The notes: generated by a model from the letters alone, not told the origin. Positions 32,556 through 45,028 are shown, counted from the stretch's first letter. The stretch is 64,000 nt of DNA from Phytophthora quininea (GCA_011947345.1 JAAVTG010000542.1:186001-250000), one strand, 5' to 3'. Numbers and translations are program-made.

Positions 32556-34571
32556 CCTGGCCATGGGCATGTGGTTCTTCTTCCTCTCGGCCATCGGACG
32601 CAACGGCGACATCGCGACTCCGATGGGCATGGTGTCGGTGCTGATCTTCGTCATCTTCGCTGGCTTCATCGTGACCAAGAGCCAAATCCCGGACTACCTC
32701 ATCTGGGCGCACTGGATCAGCCCCATGACGTGGAGTCTCAAGGCTCTCGCCATCAACCAGTACCGCTCCGGCCCGATGGACGTATGTGTGTACGACGGCG
32801 TCGACTACTGCACGGACTACGGCATGAAGATGGGCGAGTACTACCTGGACCTGTTCGGCATGGACACGGAGAAGGAGTGGATCATGTACGGTGTCATCTA
32901 CACGGCGGCGATGTACGTTGCGTTCGTGTTCCTGTCGTACCCGGCCCTGGAGTACATTCGCTACAAAGTGCCGGAGAACGTCGACGTGTCGGAGAAGACG
33001 ATCGAGAACGACTCGTACGCTATGCTGGAGACACCCAAGAAGAAGAGAGCATCTCACACGGACGACTACGTCGTAGAGGTGGACAACCGCGAGAAGAACT
33101 TCACGCCGGTGACCGTGGCGTTCCAGGACATCTGGTACTCGGTCCCGGACCCGAAGAACCCGAAGGAGTCGCTCGACCTGCTCAAGGGCATCAACGGCTT
33201 TGCTGTCCCCGGATCGATCACCGGGCTCATGGGGTCCTCGGGAGCCGGTAAGAAACACTCATGGACGTGATCGCGGGGCGTAAGACTAGCAGCAAGATCG
33301 AAGGCAAGATCATGCTGATCGGCTACGAGGCCAACGACCTGGCCATCCGTCGATGCACGGGCTACTGCGAGCAGATGGACGTGCACTCGGAGGCTGCTAC
33401 GATCCGCGAGGCGCTGACGTTCAGCTCGTTCCTCCGCCAGGACGCGTCGATCCCCAACTCGAAGAAGTACGACTCGGTGGACGAGTGCATTGAGCTGCTC
33501 GGCCTGGAGGACATCGCCGACCAGATCATCCGCGGCAGCTCCGTGGAGCAGATGAAGCGTCTGACCGTCGGTGTGGAGCTGGCTGCTCAGCCAAGTGTGA
33601 TCTTCCTGGACGAGCCGACGAGTGGTCTGGATGCTCGCTCGGCCAAGCTCATCATGGACGGTGTGGGCAAGGTGGCCGACTCTGGCCGCACGATCATCTG
33701 CACGATCCACCAGCCGTCGTCGGAGGTGTTCTACCTGTTCGACAGCCTGCTGCTGCTCAAGCGCGGCGGCGAGACCGTGTTCTACGGGAACCTGGGCGAG
33801 AGCTGCCGCAACCTGGTCGACTACTTCGAGAACATCCCCGGCGTGGCGCCGCTGCCGAAGGGCTACAACCCGGCCACGTGGATGCTGGAGTGCATTGGTG
33901 CGGGTGTGAACAACGGCGCCGCCCAGCAAGTCAACTTCGTCGACTACTTCAACAGGAGCTCGTACCGCCAGGTGCTGGACGCCGAGATGGCCAAGGAGGG
34001 CGTGACGGTACCGTCGCCCGGCCTCCCCGAGATGGTGTTCGCCAAGAAGCGCGCGGCGACGTCTCTGACACAGATGAAGTTCGTGGTGGGCCGCTTCTTC
34101 ACCATGCACTGGCGCACGCCGACCTACAACTTGACGCGTATGATCATGGCCGTGTTCCTGGCGCTACTCTTCGGCGTCGTGTTCGTCGACCCCAGCTACG
34201 ACTCGTACGCAGGGCTGAACTCGGGCGTCGGCATGGTGTACATGGCGTCGCTCTTCTTGGCGATGACGGCGTTCCAGAGCGTGCTGCCGCTCTCGTCCTC
34301 GAAGCGCGCCTTGTACTACCGCGAGCGCGCGTCGCAGACGTACAACGCCTTCTGGTGCTTCGTGGGCTCGACGCTGGCGGAGATCCCGTACTGCTTCATG
34401 AGTGGCGCGCTGTTTACGGTCATCTTCTACCCGATGGTGGGCTTTACGGACGTCGGCGTCGGCATCGTGTTCTGGCTGGCGGCCTCGCTCAGCGTGCTCA
34501 TGCAAGTGTACATGGGGCAGATGTTCGCGTACGCCATGCCGTCGGAAGAGGTGGCGGCCATCATAGTTCGC
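32555..34571 (+). pseudogene. PDR (ABCG) transporter fragment: end of TMD1, NBD2, part of TMD2
   Basis: From SNLAMGMWFFFLSAIG the frame gives the last helices of TMD1 (VLIFVIFAGFIVTKSQIPDY, ISPMTWSLKALAINQYR), a linker, then NBD2: GLMGSSGAGK with the Walker A broken by one missing base at about 33252, VGVELAAQPSVIFLDEPTSG (Walker B), and CTIHQPSSEVF with the H-loop. TMD2 helices follow (MIMAVFLALLFGVVF, GMVYMASLFLAMTAFQ) until homology ends at AMPSEEVAAII (34566). Full PDR proteins are about 1,350 residues; the first half and the last 150-200 residues are missing. They export lipids and drugs at the plasma membrane. Confidence 0.93.
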
Positions 34572-35150
34572 CTCGATCGCGCTGATGGGCTGAGCAAACA
34601 GGGGTGCTATTGTCGGTTTAGCTGCTGGGCCTTCGTGCGTTGCTTGGGTTGATCTGGCTGTTGATGAGAATCCGGTCGTTGACGCTTGGCCCTAAGCGCG
34701 TAGGTCCTGGCGAGTTGAACTTGATGTAGTATCCTTGCTGATCTCATCAACGTACCAAACAGAAGAATACTTCGAACAACGCAGAAAACAATTGCTGGTA
34801 CGCACGGAAAAATAGGATCGGTTCATCCAGTTGTTAACGATTGGTTTCTGTTCTTGATAAACAGTCAGAAGATTGGCAACCAGGATCTCCAAGGCCGAGT
34901 TCAACTCGATGCACTACAGCGCGAAGCAGGCACACGCTAGCCGATTCTTTGCAGATCAAGTCTCCACCGATGGCTATGGCGCCAGCGTGCTGCTCACGAG
35001 ACCGAAAACCGCTTGATCACACCAATCACTGCCCGCGACCCGTTTGAATTGGCTCTCAAGCGCCTACCAGCCAACTACGCTCCAGACGTGATGATCGGCA
35101 TCTACCCCGGTATGAGGACGCTTTGCACTGCGATCGGCGTCGGTCGGCTT
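34572..35150. other. Debris between two ABC-transporter fragments
   Basis: Plus-strand pieces such as MHYSAKQAHASRFFADQV (about 34910-34965) and ARDPFELALKRLPANYAPDV (35035-35095) look protein-like but are unrecognised. No complete gene is supported. Confidence 0.3.
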
Positions 35151-35154
35151 CCAC

Positions 35155-35400
35155 GGCAACGCGAGCAGATTGACGTGCACTTGGACGCGTCGACGATCCG
35201 CGAGAAGCAGATAAAACTCCTGACGATCGGCGTGAAGGCGTGAGCCATTTTCAGGGGAGCCATGGGTGGTCGAGCAGCCGAGCGTGTTGTTTCTGGGCAG
35301 TTTGTCGGGACACCCACTCGAATCATGGACGGGTGTCGGCAAGATGGCCAATACGGACTGTGTGCTCGGTTCAACAGCCTTCGTTAGAAGGGCATTCCTG
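35155..35400 (+). pseudogene. Second, worn PDR nucleotide-binding-domain fragment
   Basis: QIDVHLDASTIREK matches the QMDVHSEAATIREA segment of the 32555 gene, then KLLTIGVKA matches RLTVGVELA with about 50 codons deleted between. In the next frame EQPSVLFLGSLSGHPLES and GVGKMANTDCVL track PSVIFLDEPTSGLDARS and GVGKVADSGRTII. Walker B Asp/Glu are lost. This is an older fragment of the same family. Confidence 0.7.
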
Positions 35401-35686
35401 CTTGGTGTTTCCGAAGATGGTTCTCAAAGAAACATTTCGCTCTGTTACGAAGATGTGAGTCTCGCAGCGGATGTTGCCTGCGTGTTTAGTTTTGGCAATT
35501 TTCTCGCTCCTGGTAACAAAGTGGAAAGTTGAGCGCTGATGAACAACATGCGGGTTAATATCGATCGGTCAAAGTTATACAGTGCGTTGCTTCACGATGA
35601 CGAACTACCGGGATGCTGCAGCGACTGCGGCGAGACTGGCGAAACATGAATTACGTCCCCGTTACGTGTGATTCTGGAAACTGGAG

Positions 35687-37864
35687 CTATTCATCTTCAT
35701 TGGAGTCTTCAGAGCGAGACAGCTTTTCAGTGGCTTTATTGAACTTCAGAAACGACTGAGCTTCAGAGACGGCTTGAACAACATCGTCGCCAAGCCGAGC
35801 ACGGCGAACGCTCACAATGGACCCAGCAGCAGAAAAAGCTTGCTCGCTGAGAACAGAAGTTGCCATCACTGCAAGGTAATCACGTGCCATCATTTGAATG
35901 CGAGGAAACCCTTCCAGGTTCCGCATCCACTTGCAAACTTCTCTGCTCTTTGTTTTCCCGTGCATGGATATATCTCGATGGGGAAGCCACCGATCAAGTT
36001 CACTGGAAAATGGTTCATTACTTGTTGTTGCGGGCTCACCAACCCCAAACGACACGTCGATTAAATTGGTGAGTGCCTTGTCGAGTTCGTGGTCTTGCTC
36101 TTCCTGCTGATTCACTTGTGGAGCAAGCGATTCGCGTTGCTGTGCCTCGTGAAGGGACCGGTAGTTTGCTTCATACTCCTCCAGGACGAGCTGCCTAAAG
36201 GGCTCCATATCTACTCCTGCACTTTGCAGCAGCAGTTTTGCTCTGGGATCCATCATTGCTGCAATTTGTGCCTCGCGGGATTTCACAGCTTCTTTATATT
36301 CATCCAGCTTCGCCTTGAATGCCGTGGCAAAGTCAACGGTGTAGTGCGATGTGGTCGAATCGACAGTTCTCGTCGCGTGTTTGGAGATCATATCGAGCAC
36401 TACAACTGCCATACCAAACGTAGGATAGTTTTTCCCGGACATCATGGTTGTAGCAGCTTTTACCGGCGTCAAGAAACGATAGAATTGGCCAAGTGCATCC
36501 CACGTAGCTTCGGTAAACTCAGCTGCAAGGCGGCTATCGGGTGCAATCTTGAATTCCGTGTATCCGGCGTGACGGCCGCGTATTCTGCGCTGCAATTCTT
36601 CGACAGGCTGCCGGAGTTTGATGGCGGTGGACACCATTTCCCACGTGCTGTTCCACCGCGTCACGCAGTCGAGCTCAGGCTGACGAAATGGGACTTGCAG
36701 GACTTTGCACAGTAGCACCAGGGCTTCACCAACGATGGAGACTCGGATATCTTTTTCATAATGTCACGAACTCTACCAATACTGCTTTCAACAAAAGGGC
36801 ATTGCTGGAGCCCTGTTTTAACGGCGAGTTGGAGCACGTGAGCCAAGCAGTGTACTTGGTAAACCACAGGAGTCTCCGTGATATTTGTGTCAGCTGAATT
36901 ATCCATGGAAGCAGATGACGCGATGGACGATTCTAAATGATGTCGTAAGTGCGCCGGAAGATTGTTGTTGATAGAGTCGATCATGGTGCCGTTGTTGGCA
37001 GCGTTATCTGTTGTAATTGCCCAGAGAGACTTTAGAATTTTATTGTCCATTGCATTGATCACGTCGAAGAGATGATCCGCCAAACGAACACCAGTATGTG
37101 GATATTCTACACGTTGAAACCCTAAAATAACGGAGCGCATGTTCCATTTCACGTCCATCCAGTGTATAGTCACCACCATGTAACCGCGGTTTGCCGCAGA
37201 TGTCCACATATCAGTAGTGATACTAGTACGGCAGTCTCCAATCTCCTCCACCATTGTTTTCCTTACAAGCTCTTTTTCAATTTCCATTTCACAAGCACAT
37301 GTCGTCGGACTGTTTGTCGAACAGGAACATTGTACGTTGGCTGCAACGTGTTACAGAAAGCAATAAACGTTTTTTGACCCACAACTGAAAACGGCTGCGA
37401 GTTTTCAATGATCCAGTCAACCAGAGCACTGTCAGCGTCTGCTTTTGAAAATGCGCCATCCGTGCGCTGCTTCACGCATCTTTCGAAGTAGCACAAAAGA
37501 TCTGATTGCTGAGAGGAGTTAGAGCTGTTAGCACCACTGTATTCACGGCTGTGATATTTTTCCATACGCCTACTCCACGTGGTATGAGCCACAGAGTTCC
37601 AGATTTGTGTTTTCGCCTCACGAGTGCAGGACTTGCACGAATATGTGCCATCCCTATGATCTTCAATAAACTCCCAAATGGGTGACCGTTTTTCTGATCA
37701 CTTGACGTCGACGTTGATGTCGACGCCGCCGCTGACTCAAACGCTGACGCTGACGCTGACACTGACACCGATGCTGCTGCTGACGCTGCTGCTGACGCTT
37801 CCTCAGCGTTTGCCTCTGTCTGGGCTACTGTGTCCAGCTCCATGCTGCTGGAATCCCTGTCCAT
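35687..37864 (-). pseudogene. hAT-family transposase, nearly complete (copy B)
   Basis: ATG 37864 gives a Ser/Ala-rich acidic N-terminus, then (other frame) GTYSCKSCTREAKTQIW with HTTWSRRMEKYH as a BED finger. After a shift at an A-run near 37280, SITTDMWTSAANRGYMVVTI carries the first catalytic Asp, and VHCLAHVLQLAVK follows as the CxxH region. After a shift near 36715, LDCVTRWNSTWEM and AAMMDPRAKLLL (second acid), and the C-terminal dimerisation domain MARDYLAVMATSVLSEQAFS with AAGSIVSVRRARLGDD. All key motifs survive; three indels break the frame. The 5' end lies 350 bp inside the right terminus of the proposed element. Confidence 0.85.
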
Positions 37865-37924
37865 CGTTAGAGCCTCTGCAGTGGATCCGTAGAAGTGGGG
37901 AGGGGGAGAGCTAGCTTATCCGTA

Positions 37925-38215
37925 TCCGGATATACTCTTAATTTCGATCAATCGAAAACGATTTGAGACGAAATCGATCGGAATCAATCGGAATCGATCG
38001 ATTTGATCGCTTGGATTGTTATTGTTAGTCCTCTTATATCTGCTGAAATAAATCATTTGCTTGCAGCAAATATATATCAAGTATTGCAGGTGATTGCTCA
38101 ATTGATGGGATCGATCGTGAGTCGAATCAGCCCGTCGATCAATCGATCAGCGATCAGATTCCGTGCAATCGGAATCAGCTCACGAGGTCCGATCAAAACG
38201 ATTAAATTTTTACAT
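37925..38215 (-). repeat. Right subterminal GATCGATT-rich block and terminus of the hAT element
   Basis: Read on minus from 38215: AAGGGATGTAAAAATTTAAT, several GATCGATTGATCG units, an AT-rich spacer, then CGATCGATTCCGATTGATTC and CGATCGATTTCG near 37990-37960. This mirrors the left block at 31676-31810. The terminus interrupts a Myb-like ORF at about 38217. Confidence 0.65.
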
Positions 38216-38217
38216 CC

Positions 38218-38631
38218 CTTACATATCTTGTACAATTTCAAGGTCTTCTTCATCATGTCTCGATCAGTAGAACCTGACTCTCGCAAGGACTCGACACGGT
38301 TTACGCAGCCGACATACTTCGCAATGGACTTTTGCATCTGTCCGAAATGTGCTTGCAGACTAGTCCAGGCCCGTGGAGCAAGCCTTCCCTGTTCTATCGC
38401 GTCAGCGATGGGTTCTGATCTCTCCATAGCGTCCTTCACTCGCATCCACATCGTCTCGGCCGTCTGGTTGATTCCGACCGACGGATCGGTAGACACATGG
38501 ATGTAGGCTCTGGATAGCTCCAGATTCTCTACAGCGTGATAGTTCTTTCCCTGGGTGCCTTCTCGCGTGTAGGCATTGCGCTGGTGCCTGTGATTGGTGT
38601 CGCCTTGTGTTTGTCTTCGACCAACAGCCAC
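38218..38631 (-). pseudogene. Harbinger/PIF-type Myb-like (SANT) DNA-binding protein fragment
   Basis: The frame has NYHAVENLELSRAYIHVSTD, then DQTAETMWMRVKDAME-like sequence, RAWTSLQAHFGQMQKSIAKY and STDRDMMKKTLKLYK, the trihelix/Myb layout of the second protein of PIF/Harbinger transposons and of plant no-apical-meristem-associated proteins. Homology stops at LYKICK, exactly where the hAT right end begins, so the C-terminal half has been cut off by that insertion. The protein normally helps its transposase find the element ends. Confidence 0.65.
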
Positions 38632-38879
38632 CTATTTTGCCGCTACATTTGGCGGAAAGATCGCCGGGGATTGTCGTCGACTACATCTAGTTTGCCTTTT
38701 ATCAGACGGGTGCGAGTCACGAAAACAACTTCGAGGCTATCAAATAGCCAAACATGACTTTTGGTCGGCGTTTTGTAGCAACCGGTGGGAATGCTCAAAA
38801 ACAACAATGCACTTTTCAATTTACCGCCACCGGAGTAATACCAACAACTTCGTGACAACTAAATCCTACCATCCAAACT

Positions 38880-39503
38880 GCGTTCGTCCGGAATGCCAGG
38901 ATATCGAAACGGGTGGGTCCGCTCTGTGTGGTGCTGATCTCCATCAAGATCCCAGAGGAGACGTACGTCCCGCCGGCAGACCACGGCTTCCTCCAAACCG
39001 TGCAGGACCAGTGCCGCGCGCTGGGATCCGTCATTGTGGACCCGATCTGCTGGCGCCCCGTGCTGTGGATCTTCCTATCGAATGCGCTGCCTCCCAGTGT
39101 GGGCGAGGCGATGTTCAGCTTCAAGACGGTGGAGCTGGGCTTCTCCAAGTCCTTCCTGGGCTATATCTCGACCGTCGGCAGCTTCACGCTGCTGGGCACC
39201 ACCGCGCTCTACAACGCCCGCTTCAGCGACATGCCCTTCCGCCGCATGTTCTTCCGCATCCAGCTGGCGTCGGCCTGCGTCTCGTTCGCCGAGTTTGTGC
39301 TCGTCTCGCGGCTGAACGTCGCCTTCGGCATTGGCGACCAATTCTTCATCTTTGGCGACGAGATCCTCTCGGACGTGGTCGCTCGCCTCAAGCACATGCC
39401 GTCTCTCGTGCTGTGCGCCAAGATCTGTCCACCGGGCATCGAAGGCACCATGTTTGCGCTGCTCATGTGTACGAACGGACTTGTGAGCTTGATGGAAAGT
39501 TGA
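38880..39503 (+). pseudogene. BT1-family folate/pteridine transporter fragment
   Basis: An open frame ending at TGA 39501-39503 encodes membrane helices of the BT1 family: RPVLWIFLSNALPPSVGEAM, GFSKSFLGYISTVGSFTLLG, ASACVSFAEFVLVSRLNVAF, and PPGIEGTMFALLMCTNGLVS, the conserved P-x-G-x-E-xx-x-F helix late in the fold. BT1 proteins import folates or pteridines in oomycetes and kinetoplastids. The upstream half and the last one or two helices are missing, and no start codon fits, so it is a 200-codon pseudogene fragment. Confidence 0.82.
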
Positions 39504-39524
39504 GAACTGAGTTTCTTTAGTGTG

Positions 39525-40169
39525 TTAACCTCGCAGGCGTTGCTCTTCGACCTCCCTGGCTGCTTGGAGCGCTTGTGCCAGGTTCAGTTGAACGAGGCAC
39601 TCGCGATTAGCGCTGTAGGCCTTCACGGACAGGTTTGGACTGCCGAATGCGCAGAACAGCGCGTCCACGATAACCAACTTGAGGTGCATCGTATAACTTC
39701 CTAGGTGGTAGCACAGAATCCCTGCTTGGAGGAGCTGTTGCAGGGATCTTAGTGCGTCAGCGCTACTGCTGGCCCATACTTTATCGTACACGAGGCACAC
39801 TTGGACCTTCCGCTTGTGCAGCTGCACAAGCGCTTCGGCGGATGTGGGTAGTGTGAAGGCATACATTGCTACCCATACTCGCGACGAAGCGCCTGTTACC
39901 TTGCTCAACAGCATTGCGGCGTCGGCGGCCGTGGCTTGGGAGAAGACTACGGTGGAGAGCTTCGCCAGGATTATCTCTGCCCTCCACCGTAGTCTTGAGC
40001 AAGTGGATGGATTGATCCCCAGCACGCGCTCGTGGCCCATTGAGTACAGCACTCCGAGAAGTAGGGTATTGAGGTGCATTGAAACTGCGGGTTTCAACAC
40101 CGCGCGGTCTGGTGCCACACAGGACTCGATCGACGTCGCTGATGGCATCAATGGCAGGGACGACAGCAT
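39525..40169 (-). CDS. PLD-superfamily HKD phosphodiesterase, PLD6/Zucchini-like
   Basis: ATG 40169 opens 214 codons. Residues 95-200 form one PLD domain: VWVAMYAFTLPTSAEALVQL (beta1 and helix), VQVCLVYDKVWASSSADALR, and the HKD motif HLKLVIVDALFCAFGSPNLS (H-x-K-x4-D, then GSxN). A single HKD motif per chain and this size fit the mitochondrial PLD6/Zucchini group, which act as dimers on cardiolipin or on piRNA precursors; bacterial-type Nuc enzymes are also similar. The N-terminal 90 residues have no clear mitochondrial anchor and hold a 15-bp inverted repeat (39943-39957/39982-39996). The start could lie in an upstream exon. Confidence 0.7.
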   Translation of the reverse strand: MLSSLPLMPSATSIESCVAPDRAVLKPAVSMHLNTLLLGVLYSMGHERVLGINPSTCSRLRWRAEIILAKLSTVVFSQATAADAAMLLSKVTGASSRVWVAMYAFTLPTSAEALVQLHKRKVQVCLVYDKVWASSSADALRSLQQLLQAGILCYHLGSYTMHLKLVIVDALFCAFGSPNLSVKAYSANRECLVQLNLAQALQAAREVEEQRLRG

Positions 40170-40813
40170 TGCTGCGGAACACCAGCACTAATACCTCCAT
40201 CCAGCAGGGCGTAAATCCTTGGTCGGCTGTTCACCAACCGTGTTGTCGTCTTAGTACGCTACGCCAGAAGCTGCGAGCCAAGACTTGTCAGCTTGCTGTC
40301 CAAACAATCTTGCAAAACACCATAGGGGCTGCGAAGTATGGGTATCGCCTCGTTGAGCGGCGAGCCGCCTCGTCCAAAACTTTGTGCGAAGTCATCGCAG
40401 CCACGGTCGATGCGTTGTTGACGGTTGGTCGGCGCTAGGCTATCCGAGTTCGACGCCCGCATCCCGGAGACAGTCGATTATATAGACCCCACCCCTCCAA
40501 CACGCTGGCAACGCCGTGCAGGGACAATGGCCACACCTGAGACGGCGATGACTGTGAAGACGCGTACCATGGCAGGGCTAGCGTTGGCAGTAACAATTGA
40601 TAACGATATAGTTTGAAGAAATGGCCAAGCTGCTCACGCTATTCGCAGTACTGAACTAATGCATTTGTAGGCAAATAATGGTTGTTCGCCTCGCCCGGAG
40701 GAGCGTTGTTGGTCATGCCATGTGGACATTGATGTCCCCACAAGTTTTACGTTGCGCATCTAAATTTTACGACCGAAATATTTAGCTTCGCCAATAATTT
40801 TCACAGCAGGAAG
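40170..40813. other. Divergent promoter region between PLD-like and PRP4 genes
   Basis: The two genes are transcribed away from each other. A plus frame (40079-40438) and a minus frame (40462-40259) have no motifs. The minus frame could be an upstream exon of the PLD-like gene but no splice sites were convincing. GC falls toward 40600-40800, just before the PRP4 start. Confidence 0.35.
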
Positions 40814-42868
<2,055 letters not shown>

Positions 42869-43306
42869 GGACTCATTTGTGGCCCCGTGGTCTCTTATGG
42901 TAAAGCCACATGCACAGATTTCTTTCTTGGCCAAGTGTGTTCACTCACGCTTGTTCTTTTTCTCTGCAACGTGACCAATTTGAATGGCAACATGGTTTCT
43001 GACCAATGTTTGTTTTCCCATGCTGTAGTACTTTGCTTTACTGTACTGTTAGTTGGGCCGCGACAGTGTATTGTGGGGGCGACTCGAACAGCAACTATGG
43101 ACTCTGTTCATCGTATGAAGCATAGTGAGAACGGTGTCATACCAGTTAAGTCAACGCGAAGCAGCTGCCGAATGCAATCAACGACATCGATGGCCTGGAG
43201 AACAGAAGAAGGTGGCGAACCGACAACGATGGTGGTGATTGTAATTGCCATGTGATGCTGTTATCCTGCAAGCATTGCCATCCAGACAGGAACTTCGTGA
43301 TCGACT
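42869..43306. other. Shared 3' region of PRP4 and GH7 genes
   Basis: The two genes converge here. No motif-bearing frame or repeat is seen; both polyadenylation regions should lie within it. Confidence 0.45.
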
Positions 43307-44673
43307 CTAGTACGTCGACCCGAAGTCGCCCGAGCGAATGTTCATGAACTTGACAGCTGCATTGGGACTCTCGGCAAAGATGTCGTCCGGACTGCCACCA
43401 GGATTCGGGCACCTGCCGCGCAACTTACCAGGCTTGGTCAAGTCGTCGCCTTTCGAGTAGCTGTCCAGCCACGTCATGTTGGAGCCGCTGTCTGCCCAAA
43501 CACTCATCACCAGCGTCATGCCGCCGACCATGTCCTTGCCGAGTTGCGCGAGTCCGCCCATGACGTACGGGTGTTCCTCAAAGAAGCTCTTGGTCGCGTT
43601 GCACATCTTGTCGCTGATGGAGTTCGTGCCATTGAGTGGCTTCCACGTGCTTTTCGCGTTGTCCACCACACGGTCGTCTTGCTTGTACAGACGCCGGATC
43701 TCCACCAGCTCACCCGTGTCAGTGTTGTCGTCCGTCACAAACTGTGTGATGACCGAGAACGGACGAGTCGTGTCGATGTCGTACTTCTTGCCGGGGCCGT
43801 AAAACGATTGAGCTCCCATGCGGAACGGATTGAAATCGCAGCCGTCCATATCGCACCAACCTGAAAAGTGCGTTTCTTTTGTGGATCCGCAGTCTTTGGC
43901 ATCCAGGCATCTCTGCTGGCCATCGACTGAGCACGGGTGTGTTGTGTAGGCCGTGGACATGCTGTTGGCCTCCCAAATGTCCATCTCGGCGCAGCAGGAG
44001 CCGTACATGTTGTCCGGATTGCTCTCGCCGTTGATGAAACGAACGCCGTGTTGGCACTGGGCATCGCAGTACCCCGTGCCGTACGCCGCTCCAGCGGTGT
44101 TTGCTGGGAAGCGGGAGGATCCTCCGTCAGCGTCCATCTTGACGAAATACAGCGCTCCGTTGGACCCGCATGGCAGCGTCGACATATCCACATCGAAGGT
44201 GAACTCTTGGTTGAGCAGCTGGAACTGCTTGTACTTCTTTCCCGAGTCGTCCAGCATGTACACACGCGAGCCATTCCAAACGCGTGTTTTCAGGTTCAGG
44301 GTCAGCTCGTCGCCGGTGGTAATGATGCTGTGGTTGGTCTTGTACAGCGCGCCTTGGAGCGCACACACCTTGCCGCATTCCTCGGGTGTCAAGCACGCCG
44401 CCGAATTCCATTTGCCCCCATCGTAACAGAGCTCGCCTGAACCAACCGCGGTGATTCTGCGCCGGTTCACGTCGATGACCACGGACGAGTTTTCCGTCAC
44501 ACACTTGACCACTTTTGCTTGTTCGAGCACGTTGACTGCCGTCGTGCAGACCTGCGACGGTAGTGAGGGTGCTCCTCCGGTACTTGAGTACCAGCTTGTT
44601 GCGCCGTGGAGGGAGCTGCCAGTATGAAAATTCCGATGCTGGCGAGTCCGATGGCGGTCCTTAAGAGGTGCAT
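43307..44673 (-). CDS. GH7 cellobiohydrolase, secreted, with frameshift near the signal peptide
   Basis: ATG 44673 gives MHLLRTAIGLASIGIFILAA, a signal peptide, but this frame leaves the coding path near 44590; the mature frame, open from further upstream, starts with SLPSQVCTTAVNVLE. It carries GH7 hallmarks: SGELCYDGGKWN, LTLNLKTRVW, FDVDMSTLPCGSNGALYFVK, the catalytic block CCAEMDIWEANSM (nucleophile and acid/base Glu), TTHPC, GWCDMDGCDFNPFRMG and MTLVMSVWAD. About 455 residues, no CBM1. It cleaves cellobiose from cellulose chain ends. The 488-codon frame starting at 44773 lacks the signal and is not the real start. One indel in 44555-44615 separates signal and enzyme. Confidence 0.92.
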
Positions 44674-45028
44674 GGTGTACCAAGGCTCCAACGGAGGGAA
44701 AGGAAGCTGCTGTGCCAGGAGCGCGGAAATCGGGAAGTGGGGGCTGTTGGTAACGAGAAAGCCATGTTGTCACAAACGTTTGGCGTGACGCAAGTGTGCT
44801 AACCTAACGGGATTAACGCATCGGTTCCGATCGTTCCAAAGATCCGATCCCGAATGATCTCCGTAAAGTAGACAACGAAGCAACGAAAATGAATGACTAC
44901 GCCAAGTTTGCGATCCATGATTGCGTGGAGATCGAGAAGAAGAAAGACGTTGAGGAAAGAAGAAAGGCGTTGATTTGCGTTGGAGATCGAGCACGAGGTG
45001 GCAATCGATAAACCGGAACGAATGCGGG
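44674..45028. other. Upstream region of the GH7 gene
   Basis: No gene supported. A clear TATA box was not identified. GA-rich tracts (AAGAAGAAAGACG type) occur near 44935-44965. Confidence 0.35.

Larger units (their letters stand above)
31670..38217. mobile_element. Probable 6.5-kb hAT element carrying gene fragments
   Basis: The left end read inward on plus (TAGTGATGTTAAATCGATCC) resembles the right end read inward on minus (AAGGGATGTAAAAATTTAAT). Inside each lies a GATCGATTCC-rich block in opposite orientation (31746-31806 on plus; 38010-37942 on minus) aligning as CGATCGATTCCGAT-GATTCCGATCGATTTCG followed by TTTTCGA-TGATCGA. Between them are a hAT transposase (35687-37864) and fragments of an annexin gene and PDR ABC transporters. 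No exact 8-bp target duplication is visible. Alternative: two independent hAT-derived pieces flanking local gene debris. Confidence 0.5.

Noticed and set aside
32317..34109. Two long minus-strand ORFs (313 and 347 codons) across the ABC fragment
   Set aside because: Antisense shadows of PDR coding sequence, whose plus frame is unmistakable.
44674..44773. ORF start at 44773 for the GH7 gene
   Set aside because: No signal peptide in that stretch and poor composition; the signal peptide lies in the neighbouring frame at 44673.
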